DNA from: Clostridiales bacterium
GTDB lineage: Bacteria; Bacillota; Clostridia; Saccharofermentanales; Saccharofermentanaceae
Length of the DNA stretch: 38,411 bases
Direction: 5' to 3'
NCBI GenBank assembly: GCA_017615325.1
Contig: JAGAAI010000059.1
Span: 1-38,411, forward strand
Part shown: one piece after another, positions 1 to 8,794 of the stretch
Layout: every line of letters begins with the position of its first letter
Numbering within the stretch: the first letter of the stretch is position 1
Notes under the pieces: model-generated
Database searches by the model: none
What the model saw: only the letters and a program-made list of their open reading frames with translations
What the model was told of the DNA's origin: nothing
Made by a program: the position numbers and the translations under genes

Positions 1-1942
1 AGTCCTTGCTCTTCACATCTGAGAACTTGTTCTTTGTCGTCTTAGGCGCAGGCTTATTCGCCATCCTCCAGAGGAAGGTTACGGTCTGTGCTCTCGTGCA
101 GACTCCCTTAGGATTGAACTTAGTCTTGGATACACCGGTGGTGATTCCCTTCTCTACTGCCCAAAGTACTGGCTTATAGAAGTAATCCTTGCTCTTGATA
201 TCCTTGAACTTGGTTGTCGTTGACTTGGGTGCAGGTTCTCCTGCAAGCCTCCAGAGGAATGTTACCATCTGTGCTCTTGTACAATCGTTTGCAGGCTTGA
301 ACTTTGTCTGCTTGTCGTAACCCTTGACTACATTAGCAGCAGTCAGATAGTTAGTAGGAGCATACCAAAAGTCTTTGGTATTCGTTACGTCCTTATAAAG
401 AACTGTTACAACACATGTTGCGCTCTTGTCAGCAGCGGAAGCAGTAATGGTTACAGTTCCTGCCTGCTTGGTCGTTACCTTACCGTTTGCATCTACTTTT
501 GCGACCTTCGCATCAGATGACTTCCAGCTGATCTTGTCTGAAGAACCGCTGAGCGTAGCCTTCAGCGTATCAGAGCCGCCGCACTTGATCTGGACTGTTG
601 TCTTATCAAGTGTGAGGTTAACTGCTGCGGGGGCAGTAGTCGGCCGAGAAGGAGCTGTTGTAGGCATCTTAGTGGGGGTTGTAGTTGCCGTGGGCATAGC
701 TGTCGGCTTTGATGCAGGAGTTGCAGTAGGTACAACTGTAGGTTTTACTGTTGGTGCGGTAGTAGGTGCTACAGTCCACTTCGCATATAGTGTGATGTTA
801 CCCGTTACTTGTGTATTGAAATCATACGTGCTCGTGCATGCAGAATCAGTGTACCATCCGCCGAATGTGTATCCTGTTTTTGTCGGGTCAGGAGGTGTAG
901 TTGCATATTCTCCGACCCACAGTTGCTCAGGAGCAAAAGCAGTTCCGCCATTTGTTTCATATTTGACTGATACCCAACACTTATACGATAAACCATTTGT
1001 TTCCGCATAGGTCTGTGCATAACTACCTGCTGCACAATAGATCGTCACAGGACAATTATTAAAAGCATGATAGCCTATCTCATTCACACTTTCAGGGATA
1101 ACAACCTTTTTTAAATTATTGCAATAACCAAACGCATATGTTCCAATAGTTGTCACACCGTCAGGTATAGTAACAGATGTTAGATTATAACAACCATTAA
1201 ATGCCGATTCCCCAATACTTGTCACACTGGAAGGAATAGTATATGATGCATCTGTTTTCCCTTTTGGAAAGGTTATTATTTCGGTTTTATCCTTATTAAA
1301 TACTATACCGTTTTCACTACAATAATTCGGATTATTACTGTTTACATTAATGGAAACAAGTCCACCAGAAAAAGCTTGGGGGTCAAGACTTGTCACACTG
1401 GAAGGAATCGTTACGGAAGTAAGACCAGTGCAGCCAAATGCAACATAATCGATACTTGTCACGCTGTTTGGGATAGTAACGGATGTTAGATCATCACAAC
1501 CATAAAAGGCATAAGATTCAATCGCTTTCACTCCGTTAGGAATAGTAACAGATTGCAAAGAAGAATTATCATAAAAAGCAAATCCGCCGATGACTATAAC
1601 ACTTGAAGGAATCGTTACGGATGTAAGATTTTTACATCCATGGAATGCATATACTCCAATGCTTGTTACACCGGAGTTGATAACAACTGACTTGATATCG
1701 TCATCATCTGCAAAAGGTGATAGATTTGATCCGTTGGATTTATAATCATACATAGGTCCGGTTCCACTGATCGTGAGTTTACCCGCATCATCGAGTGTAT
1801 ATGTGACATTGTCACCGCAAGAGCCACTTGCGACTATTCCTGCATTTACGGTTTTCGCGAATGGTGCAAACAATACCATACTCAATATCATAGAAAGCAT
1901 GATAAATGCACTTAGCAACACTTTCCCTCTTTGAATCCTCAT
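1..1942 (-). CDS. SLH-anchored BspA-type leucine-rich-repeat surface protein (3' end beyond window)
   Basis: Partial gene; 647 residues are visible and the C-terminus lies beyond position 1. Domains in order: signal peptide about 1-34; BspA-type LRR_5 repeats about 36-320, with the unit LTSVTIPSSVTSIG recurring; one Listeria-Bacteroides (Flg_new/InlB B-type) repeat about 325-389 ending in ITLYAKW; a Pro/Thr-rich linker 391-440; a bacterial Ig-like (BIG2) domain about 441-514; then S-layer homology motifs from about 520 onward, with TRAQMVTFLWR and TRAQTVTFLWR. This is a secreted protein predicted to attach to the wall through SLH domains and to display LRRs for adhesion or binding. ATG at 1942 is preceded by a strong GGAGGT site. 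The reading frame is open throughout. Family assignment is confident; the ligand is unknown. Confidence 0.93.
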   Translation of the reverse strand, partial: MRIQRGKVLLSAFIMLSMILSMVLFAPFAKTVNAGIVASGSCGDNVTYTLDDAGKLTISGTGPMYDYKSNGSNLSPFADDDDIKSVVINSGVTSIGVYAFHGCKNLTSVTIPSSVIVIGGFAFYDNSSLQSVTIPNGVKAIESYAFYGCDDLTSVTIPNSVTSIDYVAFGCTGLTSVTIPSSVTSLDPQAFSGGLVSINVNSNNPNYCSENGIVFNKDKTEIITFPKGKTDASYTIPSSVTSIGESAFNGCYNLTSVTIPDGVTTIGTYAFGYCNNLKKVVIPESVNEIGYHAFNNCPVTIYCAAGSYAQTYAETNGLSYKCWVSVKYETNGGTAFAPEQLWVGEYATTPPDPTKTGYTFGGWYTDSACTSTYDFNTQVTGNITLYAKWTVAPTTAPTVKPTVVPTATPASKPTAMPTATTTPTKMPTTAPSRPTTAPAAVNLTLDKTTVQIKCGGSDTLKATLSGSSDKISWKSSDAKVAKVDANGKVTTKQAGTVTITASAADKSATCVVTVLYKDVTNTKDFWYAPTNYLTAANVVKGYDKQTKFKPANDCTRAQMVTFLWRLAGEPAPKSTTTKFKDIKSKDYFYKPVLWAVEKGITTGVSKTKFNPKGVCTRAQTVTFLWRMANKPAPKTTKNKFSDVKSKD

Positions 1943-1949
1943 CAATAAC

Positions 1950-1955
1950 ACCTCC
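1950..1955 (-). promoter_or_regulatory. Ribosome binding site of the LRR/SLH gene
   Basis: GGAGGT on the minus strand, 7 nt upstream of the ATG at 1942. It fixes the start of the signal peptide. Confidence 0.85.
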
Positions 1956-1964
1956 AAATTCTTT

Positions 1965-1994
1965 AGGTGCCATGGCAACAAGGACATGGCACCT
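1965..1994 (-). promoter_or_regulatory. Leader hairpin upstream of the LRR/SLH gene
   Basis: Perfect 10-bp inverted repeat: arms AGGTGCCATG (1965-1974) and CATGGCACCT (1985-1994), loop of 10 nt. It lies between the putative promoter and the GGAGGT site, about 9 nt upstream of the latter in transcript direction. No U-tract follows, so it does not look like a simple terminator. It could stabilise the mRNA 5' end, bind a regulator, or act at the DNA level as an operator; these cannot be told apart here. Confidence 0.6.
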
Positions 1995-2020
1995 CTGGTA
2001 TTCTCAGAATAACAGCCTTG

Positions 2021-2049
2021 ATTCTACCATAGTGGTATTGGCCTGCGTA
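2021..2049 (-). promoter_or_regulatory. Putative sigma-A-type promoter for the LRR/SLH gene
   Basis: Minus-strand TAGAAT (2021-2026) as -10 and a weak TACGCA (2044-2049) as -35 with a 17-nt spacer. Transcription from here would include the 1965-1994 hairpin in the leader. The -35 matches consensus at only 3 of 6 positions. Confidence 0.35.
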
Positions 2050-2112
2050 TCACCCATTTGTACCATTTTTCAGGGAGTCTGGCGAAATCAGTTATCCCGG
2101 AAATAAAAAAGG

Positions 2113-3396
2113 TTACCGCTTTTTTGCGGGCATCGGTATCAGTCTGTTGACCCTCTTTTTATATTCAAGATATTCACTGCCGTATAGGTTTTCGAGCCAC
2201 TTTTCCTCTGTGAATCTTAAGACCAGAGTCAGGACCAGCCACTGGATGGGGACTGTGATAAATATCAGAGGATGAGAACAGAAGGCAAATGATACGCCCA
2301 TGGTCATGAACCAGCAGCCTGAATACATGGGGTTCCTTACATTGGCGAATATCCCTTCTGTCATGAGGCGGTTCTCTATAATGTAACTGTCGGCATCTGA
2401 ATTCTGAGCTCCGGAATACCAGACGAAGATGCCGAAGAAGAACAGCACCGTACCAAGAGCGATCATGACATATTCAGGCCAGCCCGTATAATCACCTGTG
2501 ATCTTATAGATCTGCTCAACTTCATCGATCGCGACCTGGGTAAGATCCGGCCAAACCGAGAAGAAATAAGAACCTAAGAATATGTAGCATACGGCAAATA
2601 CCGCTGCCGATATCAATACGATCCCGCCGATAAGAAAGGGACCTATACCATACATAGGAAGCTTCTGGCCTTCTTTGGCATAGTTCTTGCTGCCCTTATT
2701 CTTGAGGTGAGCCAAAAGGCCTTTGCTCTCCCCCGTTTCCTCACTGACATCTTCCATGTAAAAGAGGATGGCGGCCACGACGTCAGTCACAAAGAAAAAG
2801 CTGAATATCAGGCCCAATACGATCCTGGTTGAAGGGCGCTTTCTTTTCTTTACCAGCATGACCACCCTGTAGATGAAATCCGGAAGGCTCATGGCCAGCA
2901 TGCTGACATAGGTCAGGCCTACGCTTATAGCCATTGCAAAAGGTATGCCGATAAATGTAAAAGGGTTCATCAATCCCAGGACCAGGAAAGTCCAGAGGAT
3001 GAAATTCCCTATATACCAGGGGATCATAACTAACTTAAGCGCAAGGGTCAGGCCGGAACAGGACTTCTCGTTCTTTATGGCGGCTATAGCCGCAAGGATA
3101 ATGGCAACTGTTCCCAAGAGAGATGCGGTGCAGCCGATGATAAGATATGCCGGCAGCATAGTCTCGGGCTGTCTGGTCCCTGTAACAGGATTATCCGTCA
3201 AGAGAGCGTATAGGAATATTGCGATCCTTACCACAATAACATACATCAGGAATCCCATGGCAAAAAGCAGGCACTTGGAAAGTACCATAAGCTTCGGTCT
3301 TTTAAATTCCAAAGGAGGTCTTTCCTTCTTGACCTTTTCCTTTGAGACAGGGGTAAGCATCACATAATCTTTTTGATCTGCCATATTGTTTTCCAT
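2113..3396 (-). CDS. Polytopic membrane protein with C-terminal isoprenylcysteine methyltransferase-like domain
   Basis: 427 residues. The hydrophilic N-terminus (1-35) is followed by several membrane segments (about 36-66, 82-108, 118-168, 192-213, 251-280, 308-328). The C-terminal part, about 335-423, has the hallmarks of ICMT/PEMT-type integral membrane methyltransferases: a VRNPMYSG motif (353-360) and an EEKWLENLYGSEYLEYKKRV segment (397-416). Such enzymes methylate lipids or small lipophilic molecules using SAM; bacterial substrates are mostly unknown. The N-terminal membrane module of about 330 residues is an unusual addition, since stand-alone ICMT-like proteins are about 150-220 residues. 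It is the last gene of the directon, 18 nt after the Sua5 fusion gene. Right after the stop a small CCGC/GCGG stem and a T-run could act as a weak terminator. Confidence 0.75.
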   Translation of the reverse strand: MENNMADQKDYVMLTPVSKEKVKKERPPLEFKRPKLMVLSKCLLFAMGFLMYVIVVRIAIFLYALLTDNPVTGTRQPETMLPAYLIIGCTASLLGTVAIILAAIAAIKNEKSCSGLTLALKLVMIPWYIGNFILWTFLVLGLMNPFTFIGIPFAMAISVGLTYVSMLAMSLPDFIYRVVMLVKKRKRPSTRIVLGLIFSFFFVTDVVAAILFYMEDVSEETGESKGLLAHLKNKGSKNYAKEGQKLPMYGIGPFLIGGIVLISAAVFAVCYIFLGSYFFSVWPDLTQVAIDEVEQIYKITGDYTGWPEYVMIALGTVLFFFGIFVWYSGAQNSDADSYIIENRLMTEGIFANVRNPMYSGCWFMTMGVSFAFCSHPLIFITVPIQWLVLTLVLRFTEEKWLENLYGSEYLEYKKRVNRLIPMPAKKR

Positions 3397-3414
3397 TTTT
3401 TATCCTCTTCTTCC

Positions 3415-5193
3415 TTATGCTCTCTTTGCGCAAAGATCTTTTAAGATGTAGGGGAAGATCAGTTCGATCCACGCAGCCAGTGCCTTGGCCGTATGAGCGT
3501 ATGTTGCATCGTTCTCTCCCGCAGGATCAGGGATAGCCACGGAAATGAGCTTGCCTTCCCCGTTCTTCATTACAAGGCCGCACCTTGCAGCGAAGGTCGA
3601 TAATGAGAATACCTTGTCCTTGATGTCAGGGTAATCGGATACGATCCTGTAAGCCTCTTCGTCCCTCATAGTAAGTATCAGGTCTGCCGAATTATATACG
3701 TCAACAGATACCCTCTTTGACTTAAGATAACTCATGTCGCGTCCGATCAGATCCGACACGGCCCTGACCATCTTGGGATCAGGACTTTCTTCACCGAAAA
3801 TCGTAAGGCCGGCGGAATCGCCGTACAGTTCGCAGTCGCAATCGTCATCCGCTTCGAGCTTGAAAGGTCCTTCCCTGTTGATGAGTTCATCGAAGATGAT
3901 CTCGGCAGCAGGTGCCATCGTAAGATCTTTCTCATCTACGAAGAGGACCTGGGCAGTATACGTTGACTTATATTCGTCTCTTGATCTTGTAACCCTGTTA
4001 GTTACCTGGTCCTTGACTTCATCTGACTCGTTCTTCTTTGCGGAAGACTTTGTGAGCCTGTTCATGTAGGCAACTCCCAGACCTTCTTCGGGGAAGCCTT
4101 GAGCCAGGATAAGATCGACTTTCTGCAGATCAAGATCCCTCAATCCTTCGAAGAGGTAATGCGCGGCTGCGGCAACATCTTTTGCCTTGCCGTATGTATA
4201 GAACTCAATATGCATCAATATTGCATTATCGAAAGCTGCTTCCAGAAGATGTCTTACTTCAACACCCGCATAGATGCCGACTCTGGCAAAAGGGTTTTTT
4301 GCTATGATTTCTTTGACCTTCTCAACGTAAGGGAACGCGATATTGACCAGAAGCTGCCTGTCATCTTCAGACATCTCCTTATAATCGACTTCTTCTCTCC
4401 TGCCGTCAGAGATCCCGTATTCGGCCTCCATCTTTTCGGGAAGGTCCAATATCTCCACATCACATGAAGGAGCATAGTGGCGGTACTTCATTCCGGGCGA
4501 CCTCGGGGTCTCACCTGTCTTTATTGCGTATGCTTCTTCGCAAGAGCCTGCTATCGCAACGATCATCTCCCGCGTTACGGCACCTGGCCTTAAGATGACA
4601 GGAACTTCGCCTGTTGCATCAATGACTGTTGATTCCAGTCCGACATCACAGGGACCTCCGTCTATTGCGGCATAGATGAATCCGTCCATATCCTCTATTA
4701 CTCTATCCATCGTGGTAGGAGAAGGTCTTCCCGAGATATTTGCCGAAGGAGCTGCAACCGGACAGCCGCAGTCTTCCAAAAATCTTCTTGCGACAGGGTG
4801 CGACGGCATCCTTATTCCGACAGTATCAAGACCTGCCGTAACTTCTGACGGGATCTTGTCAGACTTACGCATGATGACGGTAACGGGCCCCGGCATGAAA
4901 GCCTCGACCAGGCTTTGGGCAACAGGAGTTACCTCCGATGCGATCTCACTTATCTGTGACTTATCCCATATATGGCAGATAAGAGGATTATCCGAAGGAC
5001 GTCCCTTGGCCTCGAATACCTTTTTGACTGATTCTCCGGAGAAGGCATTGCAGCCTAAGCCGTAGACAGTCTCCGTCGGGAATGCAACAACTTCGCCATC
5101 AATTAGGTGGCGGGCGCAATCCTTTATTGCTTCGTTATCATTTCCTTTGACCTTAATGGTCTGATCGTAGATCTTCTTTCTTTCCATATTCAA
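3415..5193 (-). CDS. Threonylcarbamoyl-AMP synthase (Sua5/YwlC) fused to a degenerate low-molecular-weight phosphatase-like domain
   Basis: 592 residues, against about 340-350 for a usual Sua5. The N-terminal YrdC/Sua5 domain makes threonylcarbamoyl-AMP for t6A tRNA modification: FPTETVYGLG (38-47), KGRPSDNPL (63-71), APSANISGRPS (148-158). A C-terminal Sua5 domain follows to about 383, including RSPGMKYRHYAP (231-242). Residues 414-592 align with arginine/tyrosine phosphatases of the YwlE/Wzb type: VLFVDEKDLTMAP (416-428) sits where VLFVCTGNTCRSP is expected, ADLILTM is at 503-509, and DPAG at 556-559. The catalytic Cys is Asp420 and the phosphate-binding Arg is Met426, so the phosphatase domain should be inactive. 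It follows prfA by 3 nt, matching the prfA-ywlC-ywlE order common in Firmicutes. The Sua5 activity call is firm; the role of the tail is unknown. Confidence 0.92.
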   Translation of the reverse strand: MNMERKKIYDQTIKVKGNDNEAIKDCARHLIDGEVVAFPTETVYGLGCNAFSGESVKKVFEAKGRPSDNPLICHIWDKSQISEIASEVTPVAQSLVEAFMPGPVTVIMRKSDKIPSEVTAGLDTVGIRMPSHPVARRFLEDCGCPVAAPSANISGRPSPTTMDRVIEDMDGFIYAAIDGGPCDVGLESTVIDATGEVPVILRPGAVTREMIVAIAGSCEEAYAIKTGETPRSPGMKYRHYAPSCDVEILDLPEKMEAEYGISDGRREEVDYKEMSEDDRQLLVNIAFPYVEKVKEIIAKNPFARVGIYAGVEVRHLLEAAFDNAILMHIEFYTYGKAKDVAAAAHYLFEGLRDLDLQKVDLILAQGFPEEGLGVAYMNRLTKSSAKKNESDEVKDQVTNRVTRSRDEYKSTYTAQVLFVDEKDLTMAPAAEIIFDELINREGPFKLEADDDCDCELYGDSAGLTIFGEESPDPKMVRAVSDLIGRDMSYLKSKRVSVDVYNSADLILTMRDEEAYRIVSDYPDIKDKVFSLSTFAARCGLVMKNGEGKLISVAIPDPAGENDATYAHTAKALAAWIELIFPYILKDLCAKRA

Positions 5194-5196
5194 TCC

Positions 5197-6270
5197 TCAC
5201 GATGCTTCCGTTACGCTGTCCGCTGCCTGCGCAACGGTTAACGCATCGATTATCTCATCCAGGTCTCCTGCCAGGATTTCATCCAGTTTATAAAGTGTCA
5301 GACCGATCCTGTGGTCCGTGACTCTTCCCTGATGGAAGTTATATGTCCTTATGCGTTCGGACCTGTCGCCCGATCCGACCTGATTCCTTCTCGCGTCGTT
5401 CTTCTCGCCGGCATCAGCCGTCCTTGCGATATCCCAGAGTTTGGCAGTAAGGACTGCCATCGCTTTCTCCTTGTTCTTGATCTGCGATCTCTCGTCCTGA
5501 CAGGTCACGACGATCCCGGTGGGAAGGTGGGTAAGTCTTACTGCAGAGTCAGTCTTGTTGATATGCTGACCGCCCGCGCCTGATGCGCGGTAAGTATCTA
5601 TCTTGATGTCGTTGGGGTTGATCACGACATCTCTGGGCTCGGCCTCGGGAAGGACTGCAACAGTTGCGGCCGATGTATGGATCCTTCCGCCGGATTCCGT
5701 TACCGGAACACGCTGAACGCGGTGGACTCCGCTCTCGAACTTGAGCCTGGAGAAAGCGCGTTTGCCTTTGACCTCGAAGACGATCTCCTTATAGCCTCCC
5801 AATTCCGTAGGAGTCTGGTCTACTATCTCGACCGTAAAGCCGTGAGCCGAAGCATAGCCCATGTACATCTTATAGAGGTCAGATGCGAAGAGAGCTGATT
5901 CTTCTCCTCCGGTTCCTGCCCTTATCTCCATGATGACCGAACGGTCGTCACGGACATCCCTGGGAGCTAAGAGTTCATTTATCTTCTTCTCTGCTTCAGA
6001 TAAATCCTTCTTACCTTCTGCAAGTTCTTCGTCTGCCAGAGCCTTGATCTCGGGATCTCCGCCTGATAAGAGTTCCAGGGCCTCTTCTATCCTCATCTCG
6101 GCGTCTTCTAATCTTTTTATCTCTGTTATGACTTCTTCCATATCGGCAAGCTCGCGCGACAGGTCCGTGAACTTATCGCGGTCGGACACGACAGAAGGGT
6201 CCTGCAAAGATGTGGTCACCTCATCGAACCTTGCCTTTACCTGTTCCAATTTGCTCTTGTCTATTGCCAT
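5197..6270 (-). CDS. prfA: Peptide chain release factor 1
   Basis: 357 residues, normal length for bacterial RF1. It recognises UAA and UAG in the ribosomal A site and triggers peptidyl-tRNA hydrolysis. The peptide-anticodon PVT (189-191, the PxT motif of RF1) lies in [14 protein letters not shown], and the catalytic GGQ is at 233-235 in [15 protein letters not shown]. An N-terminal coiled-coil region spans about 1-100. The gene starts 17 nt after the stop of the unknown anchored protein and ends 3 nt before the Sua5 fusion gene. The prmC methyltransferase gene that often lies directly downstream, and whose product methylates the GGQ glutamine, is not in the window. Confidence 0.98.
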   Translation of the reverse strand: MAIDKSKLEQVKARFDEVTTSLQDPSVVSDRDKFTDLSRELADMEEVITEIKRLEDAEMRIEEALELLSGGDPEIKALADEELAEGKKDLSEAEKKINELLAPRDVRDDRSVIMEIRAGTGGEESALFASDLYKMYMGYASAHGFTVEIVDQTPTELGGYKEIVFEVKGKRAFSRLKFESGVHRVQRVPVTESGGRIHTSAATVAVLPEAEPRDVVINPNDIKIDTYRASGAGGQHINKTDSAVRLTHLPTGIVVTCQDERSQIKNKEKAMAVLTAKLWDIARTADAGEKNDARRNQVGSGDRSERIRTYNFHQGRVTDHRIGLTLYKLDEILAGDLDEIIDALTVAQAADSVTEAS

Positions 6271-6287
6271 CTTTCGTCCTTACTCCG

Positions 6288-7100
6288 TTATAAGAGATCA
6301 CTGACATCGACCGTCTGTGACGTAGCCTCGGAAGAATCGTCAGTCTCAGTTTCAGACGGGTCGCTGTCCGTTACGGACTCTTCCGTCTCTTCAGCCGTTG
6401 TAGTTTCTTCAGTAGTTGTCGCAGTAGCCTCGGCTTCTTCTGCCGCCTTATCCTTGGCTTCATAATATTTGAGAAGGTAATCCGTCAAGGCACGGTAGTA
6501 TGCCACACCGCCTTCTTCAGTTATCTTATTATCTATTATGTGTTCGTCGAATCCTTCATCGAAAACATAGAATACAGAATCGTACTGATCGTAGCTGCCC
6601 GTTATCTTATACATCGCTTTCCTTATGTTTACGATCGGATCCTTCCCCATGATGACTATAGGGACATCGTTAGCAGTTATGCATTGCCTTATGACTTCTA
6701 TATCGTCTTCTGTCAGGGTCGTTACCTTGTTGATAACGATCAGAAGATCAGATGTATAAGTCCTTGCATTGACCTGAGATACCACCTGGCCCCGTTTATC
6801 GTATTCGATGAGACTTACCGACGAAGCCTTTACGGGCATGACATCCGATGTTGCGCTGCCGGGCGTTACTATGACAGTCTTCTCCTGCAAGGGGGATAAT
6901 TCCGCGGGGAACTCTCCTAACCAGTAGATAGTTATATCACGCTCCGATAAGATCCTTGCGTTCTCCGTAAGTTCCAAGGCCTTCTCCCCTGCGGCATTTC
7001 TCTTTTGGGCATTGTTGTTTATCATGATGACCGCAAGAAAAGCCATCATGATACACATTACGACAAGCGGGAAGATCAGGAATGTCTTTCTGTTATTCAC
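6288..7100 (-). CDS. Membrane-anchored protein of unknown function with acidic Thr/Glu-rich tail
   Basis: 270 residues; not recognised. One N-terminal membrane segment (about 7-27) with a basic N-terminus predicts a signal anchor with the rest outside the membrane. The central part, about 50-215, has alternating beta-like and helical stretches (DLLIVINKV, DDIEVIRQCI, VPIVIMGKD), reminiscent of GldG/DUF4350-like Rossmann-type domains, but this is only a resemblance. Residues about 222-266 are a low-complexity Thr/Glu/Ser/Asp tail. The start is GTG and overlaps the SseB-like stop by 4 nt (GTGA), so translation is probably coupled. It lies between an SseB-like gene and prfA. Confidence 0.7.
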   Translation of the reverse strand: MNNRKTFLIFPLVVMCIMMAFLAVIMINNNAQKRNAAGEKALELTENARILSERDITIYWLGEFPAELSPLQEKTVIVTPGSATSDVMPVKASSVSLIEYDKRGQVVSQVNARTYTSDLLIVINKVTTLTEDDIEVIRQCITANDVPIVIMGKDPIVNIRKAMYKITGSYDQYDSVFYVFDEGFDEHIIDNKITEEGGVAYYRALTDYLLKYYEAKDKAAEEAEATATTTEETTTAEETEESVTDSDPSETETDDSSEATSQTVDVSDLL

Positions 7101-7813
7101 TTTATATCCCTCTCATAGTAAGGATCCGTCGATGCCGTAACCTGTCTTGCAAAATCCTCGCGGAAAGATACTACCACAGGGGGGAGCGAATCAAGATAAG
7201 GAACTATGTATGATCTGAAGGAATCCAGGAGGTATTTCTCCCTGTCGTCTTCAAGATCAGATTCGATTATAATCAGCCAGTTCATATTATCGTCTGACAT
7301 CCTTCTCATGAGCTGGATCCAGACTTTCTTAATGTCCTTGTCGATCTTAAAGAACTCTTCCGTCATCTCACGGAGTTTCTCCGGCCAGTGGTCAGGCTGA
7401 CCTACTTTGACCGATTCATCGGGAGGAGCTATCTGTTCCCTGATCATGTCACACATATCCTTGCCGAAAAGGACCTCATCAGTGCCCGGGTTAATAACGA
7501 ACCCGTCAAGACCCATCTTCTCTTCCGTAACAACAAAAAGGATATCGTCGAAAGTCGCGACGATGCCGTTCTGCCTCTTGCCTTCGGATGCCTTGTCGAA
7601 AGACGCCGAATCAGAGAAGACGACCATATGGCGTCTGTTCTTGCCGTCGGATACTGCATGGAACCTGAAGTCCCCTTCCTTGCCATCGACCGGTACTATG
7701 AAGCTGGCAACGGCTGCAGCCTTGAGGAGCTTTAACATGTTCTCCTCGGACGAGTCAGCCCTGACATTTGCCATCAGTTCCTTGAGTTCTTTATTTTCGA
7801 TCTTGTCATTCAT
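7097..7813 (-). CDS. SseB-like protein (enhanced serine sensitivity family)
   Basis: 238 residues. The N-terminal half matches the SseB N-terminal domain pattern: ELKELMANV near the start, an IVPVDG strand, a MVVFSD strand and GFVINPGTDEVLF (about 104-116). The C-terminal half, with DMNWLIIIESD and a late PYYERD, resembles the SseB C-terminal domain. SseB proteins are cytoplasmic and poorly understood; E. coli sseB is named for serine sensitivity when overexpressed. An AAGGAG site lies 9 nt before the ATG at 7813. The gene is coupled by a GTGA overlap to the following anchored unknown, suggesting a two-gene unit. Confidence 0.75.
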   Translation of the reverse strand: MNDKIENKELKELMANVRADSSEENMLKLLKAAAVASFIVPVDGKEGDFRFHAVSDGKNRRHMVVFSDSASFDKASEGKRQNGIVATFDDILFVVTEEKMGLDGFVINPGTDEVLFGKDMCDMIREQIAPPDESVKVGQPDHWPEKLREMTEEFFKIDKDIKKVWIQLMRRMSDDNMNWLIIIESDLEDDREKYLLDSFRSYIVPYLDSLPPVVVSFREDFARQVTASTDPYYERDIK

Positions 7814-7861
7814 ATAAGCATTCTCCTTTAAAAATCTTCAGGGTAAAAAAGTCCTTTTAAG

Positions 7862-8791
7862 CTAGAAGAATGCAACCCTTACGAGCCAGGTCCAGAAGAG
7901 GGCCGCCAGAGGGGTTAGGAGCGTTGAGAAAGTAACGATCCTCGCACAAAGGGACGGAGACATATTGTACTTGTCTGCATATACGACACAAAGTGATGTT
8001 GAAGGCATGGCTGTCATGAGAACGATCGTCGCCCTGGTAACGGGCCTTATCTCAACAAAAGACGACAGGACAAGGATGATGCCGAATACAACTGCAGGTA
8101 TCAGGGCCATCTTAAGGACAACCGTTATGTATGTTTTCGAATCTGCGAAGATCCTCTTGAAATCCAGTTCGGCGATATTGGAACCCAGAACGATCAGGGC
8201 CAGCGGGAAAGCTATGTCACCGACAAAGCTCAATGTCGAAGTAACCGGATAGCCGAATCTCCAGGGAAGAAGGAAGAGGATAACGGCAGCGATCGACGCT
8301 GTCGACACGATATCCGTGACGATGTATCTCGGCCTGAACTTACGGCCTGATATGATCGTAACGCCGAATGTGTAGAAGAAGATGTTGAATACGAGATTAA
8401 ACACGGCCGCCAGGAGGAGACCTTCGTCGCCATAGAGTTCTTCCATCAGAGGAACACCGATGAAGCTCGTGTTGGAGAAGATGAGACAGGCGCTCATGAT
8501 CCTCTTGTCACCGTCTGCCTGTTTGGACTTTTTGTTGATGATGGTCATGATGCCGACCATGCCCAGGTAGAAGATACCTGCATAACATGCAACGGCGATG
8601 ATGCCCTTCACCAGTTCCTCGTTGAAGACATACTGGGAAGAAGACAGGATCATAAATGGAAGTATCGCCTTGATCAGGATATCACTGATGCTCCTCTCGG
8701 CGCGCGAATCGGTAACGCCGGTGCGCTTCAGGATGACACCGATGATAAAGCATACAACTATCTTGATCGTAACGTAATAGATCTGTGTCAT
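7862..8791 (-). CDS. AEC-family (auxin efflux carrier-like) transporter
   Basis: 309 residues, typical for the AEC/Mem_trans family. About ten hydrophobic segments are spread over the whole length. A conserved-looking central region has SNTSFIGVPLMEELYGDEGL and the C-terminal half has VVYADKYNMSPSLCARIV. Bacterial members move malate or other organic acids, but specificity cannot be read from the sequence. The ATG lies 3 nt after the glpK stop with an AAAGGATAAAGG ribosome site that overlaps the glpK stop codon, so it is probably co-transcribed with malQ-glpK. Confidence 0.88.
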   Translation of the reverse strand: MTQIYYVTIKIVVCFIIGVILKRTGVTDSRAERSISDILIKAILPFMILSSSQYVFNEELVKGIIAVACYAGIFYLGMVGIMTIINKKSKQADGDKRIMSACLIFSNTSFIGVPLMEELYGDEGLLLAAVFNLVFNIFFYTFGVTIISGRKFRPRYIVTDIVSTASIAAVILFLLPWRFGYPVTSTLSFVGDIAFPLALIVLGSNIAELDFKRIFADSKTYITVVLKMALIPAVVFGIILVLSSFVEIRPVTRATIVLMTAMPSTSLCVVYADKYNMSPSLCARIVTFSTLLTPLAALFWTWLVRVAFF

Positions 8792-8794
8792 CCT

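Noticed and set aside
426..1010. Open plus-strand frame rich in Val, Gly and Ala (194 codons)
   Set aside because: It is the antisense of the Pro/Thr linker and neighbouring domains of the LRR/SLH gene; no ribosome site and biased low-complexity composition.
519..1010. Possible second, smaller minus-strand gene at 805-1035
   Set aside because: It is an out-of-frame shadow of the LRR/SLH gene, whose own frame is open through the region and shows clear domain matches.
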